A DNA stretch of 42,146 nt, from the NCBI GenBank assembly GCA_030827745.1, contig JAURDW010000011.1, positions 1 to 42,146 of the forward strand, written 5' to 3'. Positions 32,983 through 41,006 of this stretch are shown one piece after another; the stretch's first letter is position 1; each line of letters opens with the position of its first letter. The position numbers were made by a program, and so were the translations under genes. The notes beneath the pieces were generated by a model. It had not been told where the DNA came from, did no database searches, and saw only the letters and a program-made list of their open reading frames with translations. The DNA comes from Candidatus Poseidonia sp. Lineage in GTDB: Archaea; Thermoplasmatota; Poseidoniia; Poseidoniales; Poseidoniaceae.

Positions 32983-33594
32983 TCAGAAGGGGAGAATGTG
33001 GCCCATTCGTGCCGCTTTCGTGGAAAGATAGGAACGGTTGTGGGCGCACTGCCCGACGATGATGGGGACGCGATTGACGACGTTGATGCCGTTGTCGAGC
33101 AACTGCTGTCGCTTGTCCGGGTTGTTGGTTGCCAACTCGATGTCCGTAACGCCCATGGCGTACAGCATTTCGGCGGCGAAGTCGTACCGGCGAGCATCAG
33201 CCGGGAGGCCGAGGGCGAGGTTGGCATCCAGCGTGTCGTACCCCTCGTCCTGGAGGGCATAGGCTTGCATCTTGGCGTACAAACCGATGCCTCGGCCTTC
33301 TTGTCGCATGTAGACCACAGCACCGTGACCCGCCTCTTGAATCGCTTTCATGGAGGCTTCGAGTTGGGGTCCGCAATCGCATCGCTGGGATCCAAACGCA
33401 TCTCCGGTCAGGCATTCCGAGTGAATTCGAACCAAGGGGGTGCCCTCGGAGAGTTCTCCAACATAGAGCACGCAGTGCTCCTGAAGGCTGCTGGGGTCAC
33501 GGAAGGCACGGATTTTGAATTCACCGTGCTTGGTGGGCAGAAGGGCTTCCGCTTCAGGCTGGAGTGTCTTTGATGGATGTGGCGTCCCGAGCAT
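32983..33594 (-). CDS. ribA: GTP cyclohydrolase II
   Basis: A 203-aa stand-alone GTP cyclohydrolase II. Zinc ligands are C61, C72 and C74 in SECLTGDAFGSQRCDCGPQLE, followed by the catalytic RQEGRGIGL segment and ATNNPDKRQQL. It converts GTP to 2,5-diamino-6-ribosylamino-pyrimidinone phosphate, the first step of riboflavin/FAD synthesis. It is the bacterial-type enzyme; most archaea use GTP cyclohydrolase III, so this is noteworthy. Start ATG 33594 is well supported by TTTTATATAC centred about 26 nt upstream. It is the first gene of the ribA-bcp-trmB-ABC1 operon and divergent from the photolyase operon, whose enzyme needs FAD. Confidence 0.95.
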   Translation of the reverse strand: MLGTPHPSKTLQPEAEALLPTKHGEFKIRAFRDPSSLQEHCVLYVGELSEGTPLVRIHSECLTGDAFGSQRCDCGPQLEASMKAIQEAGHGAVVYMRQEGRGIGLYAKMQAYALQDEGYDTLDANLALGLPADARRYDFAAEMLYAMGVTDIELATNNPDKRQQLLDNGINVVNRVPIIVGQCAHNRSYLSTKAARMGHILPF

Positions 33595-33615
33595 GTTAGA
33601 AAATCTGTTCAATTT

Positions 33616-33625
33616 GTATATAAAA
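33616..33625 (-). promoter_or_regulatory. TATA box of the ribA-bcp-trmB-ABC1 operon
   Basis: TTTTATATAC on minus, centred about 26 nt before ATG 33594. Confidence 0.75.
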
Positions 33626-33660
33626 CATCGTCTTTTTCCTCTACTGGGACGAAACCGTTC

Positions 33661-33671
33661 TTCATATACGG
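33661..33671 (+). promoter_or_regulatory. TATA box of the Nudix-photolyase-SDR operon
   Basis: TTCATATACGG, centred 26 nt before ATG 33692. It is 36 bp from the divergent ribA TATA box. Confidence 0.75.
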
Positions 33672-33691
33672 TATGCGACAGATGAAGGGCA

Positions 33692-34186
33692 ATGGCCCAT
33701 CTGCTGTGTGACCTTGGCGTTGCCGCTCGTGTTGTACGAGAAGGCAAGGTCTTGCTGGTCCAAGAAGCCAACGGGCGGCACCGTGGCCGGTGGGGGTTGC
33801 CAAAGGGTCACGTTGAGGCCAACGAAAGTCCAGAAGCCGCTGCCGTTCGGGAACTTGATGAGGAAACGGGGCTGAGTGGGACCGTCGTCGGTCTTGCCGG
33901 CGTTCGCACGGCGTTGCGCAAGGACGGGCCCGCAGTTTTCCTTTGCTACGAGGTCGAAGCCAACCACGGAACACTTCGAGGTGACGCAGATGAAATCTCC
34001 TCGGTTGCTTGGTTCTCTCTCAACGAACTCACAACCGTTGAATGGGTCTCTGAAACGATGCATCAACTCGCCATCGACGGCCTCACGCAGCATGCCGTTA
34101 CCCTTCATCAAGACGGCTTGACGCCACGGAGCGGTCCTTACGCCGTCTACCGGTCGGGCCACACCAGACAACGGGAGCATCGGTGA
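33692..34186 (+). CDS. Nudix hydrolase
   Basis: A 164-aa Nudix protein. The Nudix box G39-L61 (GHVEANESPEAAAVRELDEETGL) matches G-x5-E-x7-REUxEExGU. It hydrolyses a nucleoside diphosphate linked to another moiety; the closest general resemblance is to Ap4A or oxidised-nucleotide type enzymes, but the substrate cannot be told. Start ATG 33692 is preceded by TTCATATACGG centred 26 nt upstream, a strong leaderless promoter. It heads an operon with photolyase (start codons at or near its stop) and the SDR fusion. Nucleotide-pool cleaning would fit a UV/oxidative setting (inference). Confidence 0.93.
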   Translation: MAHLLCDLGVAARVVREGKVLLVQEANGRHRGRWGLPKGHVEANESPEAAAVRELDEETGLSGTVVGLAGVRTALRKDGPAVFLCYEVEANHGTLRGDADEISSVAWFSLNELTTVEWVSETMHQLAIDGLTQHAVTLHQDGLTPRSGPYAVYRSGHTRQREHR

Positions 34187-34191
34187 GCACC

Positions 34192-35736
34192 ATGATCCCA
34201 TCCACCCGGCTTCAAATTCACGGCGAGCCAAACCCTGATGGCGATGTGGTCGTTTACTGGATGACGGCTGCCAGGCGACCGCACTGGAACCATGCTCTCG
34301 ATCATGCCATCAACCTCGCCCGGGACCATGATCTCCCGCTCTTGGTTGTGGAGTGTTTGGCTCTTCAACACCGATGGGCGAACGACCGCATCTCAACCTT
34401 CGTGCTTCAAGGAATGATAGACAACCGCGACAGTTTCAGCAACTCGGGCGTCACCTATGTCCCCTACGTTGAAACCAAACGCAAAGAGGCCTCTGGGCTA
34501 CTCAAAGGCTGGCTCCAGCGGGCTCGTGCATGCGTGATCGATGATTACCCAACGTATTACCCCAAGCACGTGCTGAACACGGCGATCGCCGTTAAGCCGT
34601 GTGAGGTCCACGTGGTCGATTCCAACGGTTTCATGGCCATGCGGGCACAAGGCCGAGATTTCTCAACGGCTTACTCGCTGCGGCGACACCTCCACAAGAC
34701 CATTCGGGAACACATGCATGAGTTTCCCGAGGCGAAACCCCTTCGGTCAACGGGAGACTTGCCCGCTCTTCCTCCAGAAATTGTCCAAGCTGTGTTTTCC
34801 GAAACCAACACGCCACCGACCCCCTACGAGTTTTTGTGGAGGGTCGCCGAAGGCGGCGATGTCGGGAGGGTTGCCCTTTCAACGCTGAGCATCGACCATG
34901 AGGTCGAACCCGTCATTGGAAAACGGGGTGGCCACCTCGAGGGTCGTCGTCGCTGGAAAGAATTCTTTTCCAGTCGCCTTGCGGCATACCACGAAATGCG
35001 AAACCACCCTCAAGAGCGAGGAGCGAGCGGGCTCTCGCCTTGGTTGCATTTTGGCCACATCAGCGTCCACGCCATCCTTCACGACCTCTTCACCCACCAT
35101 CAATGGGATGTCAGCCTCGTCAACCCGCCCAACGACGGGCGCCGAAACGGATGGTGGGGACTTCCCGAACCGGTGGAGGCCTTCCTCGATCAAATCATCA
35201 CCTGGCGGGACATCGGTTTCATCCACTGTGCCATGATCGAGAATCACACGGCATACGAATCTCTTCCTCAATGGGCGCAAACGACCCTCGCCGAACATGC
35301 TGCTGACGACCGCCCCTACCTGTATTCGTTTGAGGAATTGGAATCCGCCAGAACGCATGACCCGCTGTGGAACGCAGCACAAAACCAACTTCGGCAGGAG
35401 GGCATCATCCACAATTACCTCCGAATGCTCTGGGGGAAGAAAATTCTCGAGTGGTCGCCCTCGCCCCAAGTTGCGATGGAATGGATGATTGCGTTGAACG
35501 ACCGGTGGGCATTGGACGGCCGCGACCCCAACTCGTACACGGGCATCGGCTGGGTGTTAGGGAAGTTTGACCGCGGCTGGACCGAACGTGCGGTTTACGG
35601 CAAAATCCGTTGCATGACCAGCGCATCAACCGCTCGCAAGTTCAAAACCAAAGCCTACGTTGAAAGGTACAACGGCGATGCTCGTCAATCCACGCTGCTG
35701 GGTTCGGGCCCGGGGTTCTATTCCACCCATCAATGA
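34192..35736 (+). CDS. phr: class II CPD deoxyribodipyrimidine photolyase
   Basis: A 514-aa class II photolyase. The N-terminal antenna domain has VVVYWMTAARRPHWNHALDH (YWM...R..WN). The FAD domain has ERGASGLSPWLHFGHIS, LRMLWGKKILEWSPSP and the C-terminal class II signature DPNSYTGIGWVLGKFDRGW followed by VYGKIRCM. It repairs UV cyclobutane pyrimidine dimers with blue light, using FAD and, in many archaea, 8-HDF. The start could be GTG 34183 (4-nt overlap with the Nudix stop) or ATG 34192; I favour 34192 because GGTGA lies 5 nt upstream. Confidence 0.95.
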   Translation: MIPSTRLQIHGEPNPDGDVVVYWMTAARRPHWNHALDHAINLARDHDLPLLVVECLALQHRWANDRISTFVLQGMIDNRDSFSNSGVTYVPYVETKRKEASGLLKGWLQRARACVIDDYPTYYPKHVLNTAIAVKPCEVHVVDSNGFMAMRAQGRDFSTAYSLRRHLHKTIREHMHEFPEAKPLRSTGDLPALPPEIVQAVFSETNTPPTPYEFLWRVAEGGDVGRVALSTLSIDHEVEPVIGKRGGHLEGRRRWKEFFSSRLAAYHEMRNHPQERGASGLSPWLHFGHISVHAILHDLFTHHQWDVSLVNPPNDGRRNGWWGLPEPVEAFLDQIITWRDIGFIHCAMIENHTAYESLPQWAQTTLAEHAADDRPYLYSFEELESARTHDPLWNAAQNQLRQEGIIHNYLRMLWGKKILEWSPSPQVAMEWMIALNDRWALDGRDPNSYTGIGWVLGKFDRGWTERAVYGKIRCMTSASTARKFKTKAYVERYNGDARQSTLLGSGPGFYSTHQ

Positions 35737-35745
35737 GGTTTCGCC

Positions 35746-37137
35746 ATGCCCGTTTACCAACACACCGCCCGTTTTGAGGTCCCCGTTGAGGACCTTTGGG
35801 CATGGTACGACAGCCCGGGGGCGTTCCGACGTATCATGCCGGAATGGGAAGGGATTCAACCGGTTGAAGCCGGGGCCCTCGTGGACGACGCTCGCACCCG
35901 TTTTCGCATTCGCCTTGGCCCTCTGCGACCCATGTGGGTGGCCCGTCACCACGGCGTCAAGCCGGGCGAAGTGTTCAACGATGTTATGGAAAAAGGACCC
36001 TTTGGTGCGTGGGACCACGAGCACCGTTTCAAGCCAATTGACGCTTCGTCAAGCGAACTTTGCGACTCCGTCCAGTGGCGTTTGCCCTTTCATCCGCTGA
36101 CGTTTTGGACCGCGCCTTTCACTGTAAAAGGGCGTCTGAACCAAATGTTTGCCTACCGCACAGACCGCGTGCAAAGCGACTTACGTCGCATCAAGGCCTT
36201 TGCCCATCTGCCGCGTCAGAAGGTTTTGGTGAGCGGTTCAACGGGCCTCATCGGCCTGCAGTTGTGCGCCTTCTTGGCTGCTGCTGGCCATTCGGTCACC
36301 CGCTTGGTCCGGCCTTCAACCGTTTTGCCAGACGATGCCAAAAACGACGACGTGGTCGTGTGGAACGACCGCACCGGTGAGGTTCTGGAAGGTGATTTGA
36401 ACGGGTTTGACACCGTGATTCACCTCGCTGGTGCTGGCATCGGGGACAAGCGCTGGAACGCCAAACGCAAAGACCTCATCGTCAGCAGTCGAACCGTTCC
36501 GACCGCACATCTTGCACAATCTTTAGCCTCCCTTGAGCAGCCACCGGGTGCCTTCCTTTGCGGGTCTGCCATCGGCTATTACGGCAACCGAGGGGATGAG
36601 GCGCTGAGCGAATCCTCATCTCCCGGAGAGAACTTCTTGGCGGAAACCTGCGTGGCCTGGGAAGCGGCAGCCCAGCCTGCTGTCGATGCAGGCATCCGAA
36701 CCGTCTTCCTTCGAACAGGCATCGTCACCACGCCGATGGGCGGTGCCCTTCAGAAACTGCTGCTGCCCACCAAACTCGGCGGTGGCGGGCCTGCTGGAGG
36801 GGGAAAACAGTACTATTCGTGGATTTCCCTTGCGGACCAGATTTACGCCACGCATCACCTGATGATGACGTCATCGTGCGACGGTGTGTACAACCTCACC
36901 GCTCCTTCGCCTGTGACGCAAAAAACATACGCAAAAACGCTGGGACGGGTGCTGCGACGTCCTGCTTTTGCCCCTGCACCCGGTTTCGCCCTACGTCTGT
37001 TGCTGGGGGAAATGGCCCAAGCTTTGGTGCTGGACGGCCAACGGGTTTTGCCCAACCGTTTGTTGGAAAGTGGCTACATCTTCGAACACGAAGAGCTCGA
37101 AACCTGTCTTCGGCAATGCCTCGGCCGCCAGAAATGA
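35746..37137 (+). CDS. SRPBCC (START-like) domain fused to TIGR01777/SDR39U1 NAD(P)-binding protein
   Basis: A 463-aa two-domain protein. Residues about 1-150 look like a ligand-binding SRPBCC domain (YQHTARFEVPVEDLWAWYDS, FGAWDHEHRFKPID). Residues about 160-463 are an atypical short-chain dehydrogenase of the YfcH/SDR39U1 group: LVSGSTGLIGLQLCAFLAAA (Rossmann Gly motif), VIHLAGAGIGDKRW, GSAIGYYGNRGDEALSE and a WISLADQI C-terminal block. Homologues are linked to photosystem or cell-division phenotypes but without a known substrate. It follows photolyase by 9 nt with a TGAGG Shine-Dalgarno, so it is in the same operon. Ligand and reaction are unknown. Confidence 0.9.
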   Translation: MPVYQHTARFEVPVEDLWAWYDSPGAFRRIMPEWEGIQPVEAGALVDDARTRFRIRLGPLRPMWVARHHGVKPGEVFNDVMEKGPFGAWDHEHRFKPIDASSSELCDSVQWRLPFHPLTFWTAPFTVKGRLNQMFAYRTDRVQSDLRRIKAFAHLPRQKVLVSGSTGLIGLQLCAFLAAAGHSVTRLVRPSTVLPDDAKNDDVVVWNDRTGEVLEGDLNGFDTVIHLAGAGIGDKRWNAKRKDLIVSSRTVPTAHLAQSLASLEQPPGAFLCGSAIGYYGNRGDEALSESSSPGENFLAETCVAWEAAAQPAVDAGIRTVFLRTGIVTTPMGGALQKLLLPTKLGGGGPAGGGKQYYSWISLADQIYATHHLMMTSSCDGVYNLTAPSPVTQKTYAKTLGRVLRRPAFAPAPGFALRLLLGEMAQALVLDGQRVLPNRLLESGYIFEHEELETCLRQCLGRQK

Positions 37138-37168
37138 ACCGCTTCATCCCAAACTTTTGCAGGGGTGG

Positions 37169-37180
37169 TTTTGATAATCC
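37169..37180 (+). promoter_or_regulatory. TATA-like element of the Ca-repeat protein operon
   Basis: TTTTGATAATCC, centred about 26 nt before ATG 37199. Confidence 0.65.
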
Positions 37181-37198
37181 AAGAGGCCATCAGCAACC

Positions 37199-39715
37199 AT
37201 GCGTCGCACCCTCGTGGTGGCCCTTCTCGCGGCGTTTCTCTTGAGCATCCTTCCCACCGCAGCAGCCGACAACTCCCCAACGAGCGCGAACGGTCTGACC
37301 GACGGTGTTTCCTCCAGCGGGTATGTCTGCGACCCAGACGGTTGCTCACCCAACGACAAGACGGACTACTGGAAGATTCAGGGGAAGAAGGGCGATATCG
37401 TCCGAGTTTCCTTTTCCGGTAGCATGAACAACGCCGCTTGGTGGTGCCCCGGTGACGGGTGGATTGGAACGTTTACGATGGGTTCGGTGACCTCCAATGT
37501 TGACGACACCAACCCGACAGCCTCGCTTTCAACCACCCTTGCCACGGCAGGCGAAATTTTGCTCAAGGTGGAGGGTGGGGATTCGTGGTGCAACGACGGA
37601 TTTGACTACACACTCACCCCAAGCATCGACAAGACCAACCGAGACACGGACGAGGACGGTTTCGTTGACACCGAAGACGATTGTGTCGTGTTGGTGGGGA
37701 CCTCCACCAACGACCGAAAAGGATGCACAGATGACGACGGGGACGGTTGGTCCAACCCCGACGGGGGATGGGGTGTGCAGAACGGCGCTGATGCTTTTTC
37801 CAACGATGCCTCGCAATGGTTGGACTCCGACAACGACGGGTACGGTGACAACCTCGAAGGCTTTCAGGGCGACCATTGCACCTACAGCCGCGGCTATTCC
37901 TCAGCGGATCGATTCGGATGCATTGACACGGACGGCGACGGGTTTTCTGACCCTGACCCCGCCGGCTTGAACGGTTTCGTTCCATGGTTCGCCCACCCGG
38001 TGGGTCATGCCGACGCTTTCGCAAACGACATGACGCAGTGGAACGACACCGACGATGACGGCTACGGTGACAACTGGGCCGATGCAACGCTCAATGCGAC
38101 GCGTCACGAGTGGGGTATCGGCCTCTTCGTTGACAACGCCACCACCCCAGACGCTTGCCCGTTTGTCCGAGGTGGCTCTTTTGCCGACCGTTTTGGTTGC
38201 CCCGACGCTGACGGGGACGCTTACTCCGACGGGGATGAAAACTGGACACAAGAGAACGGGTCCGATGCCTTCCCGACCGAGCCCACGCAGTGGTTGGATA
38301 CCGACCGTGACGGTTGGGGAGACAATCAAACCCTCGGAGCGAAGCGGATTGATGATTTCCCCTTCAACCCGACCCAATGGCGCGACACGGACCGCGACGG
38401 TTGGGGGGACAACCAAACCTACGGGGCAACACAAATCGATGATTTTCCCTTTGTTCCATCCCAATTCCGGGACACCGATGGCGACGGCTACGGGGATAAC
38501 CTGACCGGATTTGAAGGCGATGTCTGCCCCGAATCCACGCCAGAAGAGGTCGATTCTGGATGGATCAGCCGCTTTGACCGCTTGGGCTGTCGTGATGTGG
38601 ACAGCGACGGCTATTCCGACCCAACTGAATTGTGGGCGTCCCATCCGACGGGATTTGCCGACGCTTTTCCCGAAGACGCTTCGCAATGGCACGACACGGA
38701 CGACGATGGTTTCGGTGACAATACCGAGTATTTTGACGGCCAGACCTGGCGCCCATCGTACCGACCCGACGGTTGCCGTACCACGCTCGGAAACTCGACC
38801 TTTGATCGCTGGGGGTGCCCCGATGCCGATGGAGATGGATGGTCGGACCCCACCGCTTCCTGGCTGGCAAGCCCGGGAGGCTCCGGCGATGCATGGCCTC
38901 AAGACCCGACCCAATGGCACGACGGCGACGGTGACGGCCGGGGGGACAACCCGCGAGGCACCACTGCCGATGTCTGTCCTGACATCGCTGGCACCTCCGT
39001 CGGCCCTTCATCAGGCGGTGACCGCTGGGGCTGCAAGGACACCGACGGCGACGGCTGGTCCGACCTTGGGGATGCCTTCATCCACGAACCCTCTCAATGG
39101 CGCGACTCCGACGGGGACGGTTATGGCGACCGCCTTGCGGGGCATCAAGGCGACGCCTGTCCCGAAACACGAGGGACATCCTTGCTTGATCGCCTCGGTT
39201 GCAGGGACACCGACGGCGACGGCTGGTCCGACCCTTCGCCCTCCTGGCCTGCGCACCCCTACGGGAGTGGCGATGCTTTTCCCACCGAAGCCTTGCAGTG
39301 GCGAGATTCCGACCAAGACGGTTTTGGAGACCTTCCTCTCGGAGCGTTTCGCGACGATTGTCCCGATGAGCCAGGCACCTCGAAACGGGACGTCCAAGGT
39401 TGCCCAGACGACAACGGTGACGGCTGGTCCAACGAATACGGAGAATTGGCCGCAGCCATTGCCATCATGGGCGAGGACCCGGCAGCATCCTGGCTGACCT
39501 ATGCCGTCATCGGGACCGGATTTCTCCTCGGTGCCTTGGGTGCACTGATCGTTCGAGGCTCTCGCCGCCGTGCGGCCTACATGGAGCAAATCATGGCCAC
39601 GAAGGAAATGGATTTGCTGATGTCAGCAGAGGTTCCTCAACCTGTTCCTCAACTGATTCCTATTGACGAACTTCCGCCGCTGCCGCTCTTGCCGGGGGGT
39701 GATGGTCATGCGTAG
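37199..39715 (+). CDS. secreted calcium-binding thrombospondin type-3-like repeat protein, C-terminal anchor
   Basis: An 838-aa protein. A signal peptide (LVVALLAAFLLSILPTAAA) precedes an N-terminal beta domain (about 25-145, pre-peptidase C-terminal-like). About 18 Asp-rich calcium loops follow (DTDEDGF, DSDNDGY, DTDGDGW, DTDRDGW and similar). They alternate between a Cys form (RxGCxDxDGDGWSDP) and an AFPxDxxQWxDxDxDGxGD form, with Cys pairs per unit, as in TSP3/OmpA-linker repeats. A TM at about 764-785 (YAVIGTGFLLGALGALIV), an RRR tail and a Pro-rich end complete it. It should be a stiff, Ca-stabilised surface rod. Start ATG 37199 has TTTTGATAATCC centred 26 nt upstream. First gene of a three-gene operon. 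Confidence 0.93.
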   Translation: MRRTLVVALLAAFLLSILPTAAADNSPTSANGLTDGVSSSGYVCDPDGCSPNDKTDYWKIQGKKGDIVRVSFSGSMNNAAWWCPGDGWIGTFTMGSVTSNVDDTNPTASLSTTLATAGEILLKVEGGDSWCNDGFDYTLTPSIDKTNRDTDEDGFVDTEDDCVVLVGTSTNDRKGCTDDDGDGWSNPDGGWGVQNGADAFSNDASQWLDSDNDGYGDNLEGFQGDHCTYSRGYSSADRFGCIDTDGDGFSDPDPAGLNGFVPWFAHPVGHADAFANDMTQWNDTDDDGYGDNWADATLNATRHEWGIGLFVDNATTPDACPFVRGGSFADRFGCPDADGDAYSDGDENWTQENGSDAFPTEPTQWLDTDRDGWGDNQTLGAKRIDDFPFNPTQWRDTDRDGWGDNQTYGATQIDDFPFVPSQFRDTDGDGYGDNLTGFEGDVCPESTPEEVDSGWISRFDRLGCRDVDSDGYSDPTELWASHPTGFADAFPEDASQWHDTDDDGFGDNTEYFDGQTWRPSYRPDGCRTTLGNSTFDRWGCPDADGDGWSDPTASWLASPGGSGDAWPQDPTQWHDGDGDGRGDNPRGTTADVCPDIAGTSVGPSSGGDRWGCKDTDGDGWSDLGDAFIHEPSQWRDSDGDGYGDRLAGHQGDACPETRGTSLLDRLGCRDTDGDGWSDPSPSWPAHPYGSGDAFPTEALQWRDSDQDGFGDLPLGAFRDDCPDEPGTSKRDVQGCPDDNGDGWSNEYGELAAAIAIMGEDPAASWLTYAVIGTGFLLGALGALIVRGSRRRAAYMEQIMATKEMDLLMSAEVPQPVPQLIPIDELPPLPLLPGGDGHA
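37643..39427 (+). repeat. tandem coding repeats encoding about 18 Ca-binding DxDxDG loops
   Basis: In-frame repeats from DTDEDGF to DDNGDGW inside the 838-aa gene. Short GACACGGACGGCGACGG-like units recur at uneven spacing, and two neighbouring units (TQWxDTDRDGWGDNQT) are almost identical, suggesting recent duplication. Confidence 0.85.
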
Positions 39716-41006
39716 CACGGCGTGGGCCGCCGTTGTCCTCTTCCTGCTCACCCTTTGCGGGCCGTTGGCTACGGTGGCGGGTGAATTGACGACCGAAGAG
39801 CGTCTTGCGGAACAGGGTCTCACCGTCCTCGCCTTGCGCAACGACACCATTGACACCGACCAAGACGGCGACATCGATGCGATTCGCGTCGTGGTTGTCC
39901 TCAACTCAACGGCATCCCAAAACGACCTGATTGTCAAACTGCGCGGACTCCACAAGGAGCGGGAAGTCCTTGAGGTCGCTGAAGTCTCTTTTTCGGGTCA
40001 AACGAACCTCTCCTTGGTCTACGATGCTTGGTCCAAAGGTGAACACCGGTTGCGGTTGGACTTCTTTGATGAAAATGGAGAGTTCATCGCATCCAACCCG
40101 TTGCCCACGTTCGTTCTCACGCCAGCGCTCAGCGTCCCGACCGTTCAGCTGAACCTGCTGGCGAACGAAGCGATTCAGACCGGCGAGGCGTGCCAAATCG
40201 AACGGGTCTTCCTCGATGAAACGGGGCCGAGGTACGGGGCATCGGGTGTGCGGACGTTCTCCGGTGCGCCTTTTAGCGTGCTTGATGGTCACGAAACACT
40301 GGACTGCTCCTCGTGGCCAGCAGGGTCCTATGCACTGAAGGAAACGTACCGAAACGGTCTGGGCCAAACTGCGGAATCAACGCTCAATTTCACCATCACC
40401 AACCGCCCCGCACCTGAATTTTCCCTGGCCCTCCTCGGCCATGAAAACACCACGAATCTGCCTTGCAAAGTCACGATGGTCGCCGAGTCAACCTCCGACA
40501 CCTCGACATGGACCAAACACTGGACCATCAAAGGCAAGCACGTCGAGGGCGCAAACACCACATCGTTGGATTGCTCTCAACTTCCGGCTGGGGCATACCT
40601 CATCGGGCTTGAGGTCATGAACGACAAGATGATCACCTCAAAGCAGGGGGTGAATCTGATTCGTCTTCCTTCCGCAGACATGTCTGGAAACGAGACGGCG
40701 AACGCGCCCTCCGCATCCTTGGGTGAAGACACCCCCACCGAATCCGTAGGCTGGCTTTCCATCGGCATCCTCGCGCTTATCGTGACGGTTGTGGTCTTCA
40801 TGGCCTTTGTCCGAGAACGCCGGTTGGAGCCGCTTGAGTTGCCTCATCTTGGCCCTGCTCCGCAGGTGTTGCCGGACGGGACACCGGATGCCGGAGGCCT
40901 TCCTGCCATCACCGACGACCAAGGTGTCCTTTGGCGCCAGCACCCCGACGGGGCATTGGATTGGTGGGATGCAACCTGGCAAATCTGGCAGGGGTGGGAA
41001 GAATGA
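39708..41006 (+). CDS. secreted single-TM protein with cytoplasmic Trp-rich tail, unknown function
   Basis: A 432-aa protein. It has a signal peptide (TAWAAVVLFLLTLCGPLATVAG), a calcium-loop-like DTDQDGDIDA early on, and a beta-rich ectodomain with Cys-containing repeats (ESTSDTSTW.., SLDCSQLPAGAYLIGLEV versus TLDCSSWPAGSYALKET, an internal duplication). A TM follows at about 346-367 (LSIGILALIVTVVVFMAF), then a cytoplasmic tail ending DDQGVLWRQHPDGALDWWDA, QIWQGWEE. The tail resembles that of the protein at 4573-5301. Start ATG 39708: GGGGTGAT lies 4 nt upstream. It overlaps the previous stop by 8 nt, so translation is coupled. Family not recognised. Confidence 0.87.
   Translation: MRSTAWAAVVLFLLTLCGPLATVAGELTTEERLAEQGLTVLALRNDTIDTDQDGDIDAIRVVVVLNSTASQNDLIVKLRGLHKEREVLEVAEVSFSGQTNLSLVYDAWSKGEHRLRLDFFDENGEFIASNPLPTFVLTPALSVPTVQLNLLANEAIQTGEACQIERVFLDETGPRYGASGVRTFSGAPFSVLDGHETLDCSSWPAGSYALKETYRNGLGQTAESTLNFTITNRPAPEFSLALLGHENTTNLPCKVTMVAESTSDTSTWTKHWTIKGKHVEGANTTSLDCSQLPAGAYLIGLEVMNDKMITSKQGVNLIRLPSADMSGNETANAPSASLGEDTPTESVGWLSIGILALIVTVVVFMAFVRERRLEPLELPHLGPAPQVLPDGTPDAGGLPAITDDQGVLWRQHPDGALDWWDATWQIWQGWEE

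Noticed and set aside
37901-39589. Long ORFs (339 aa minus, 328 aa plus) in the Ca-repeat gene, and a possible CRISPR-like repeat
   Set aside because: Shadows of repeated GAC/GGC codons. The DNA repeats are in frame, uneven in spacing and lack unique spacers, so they are not CRISPR.
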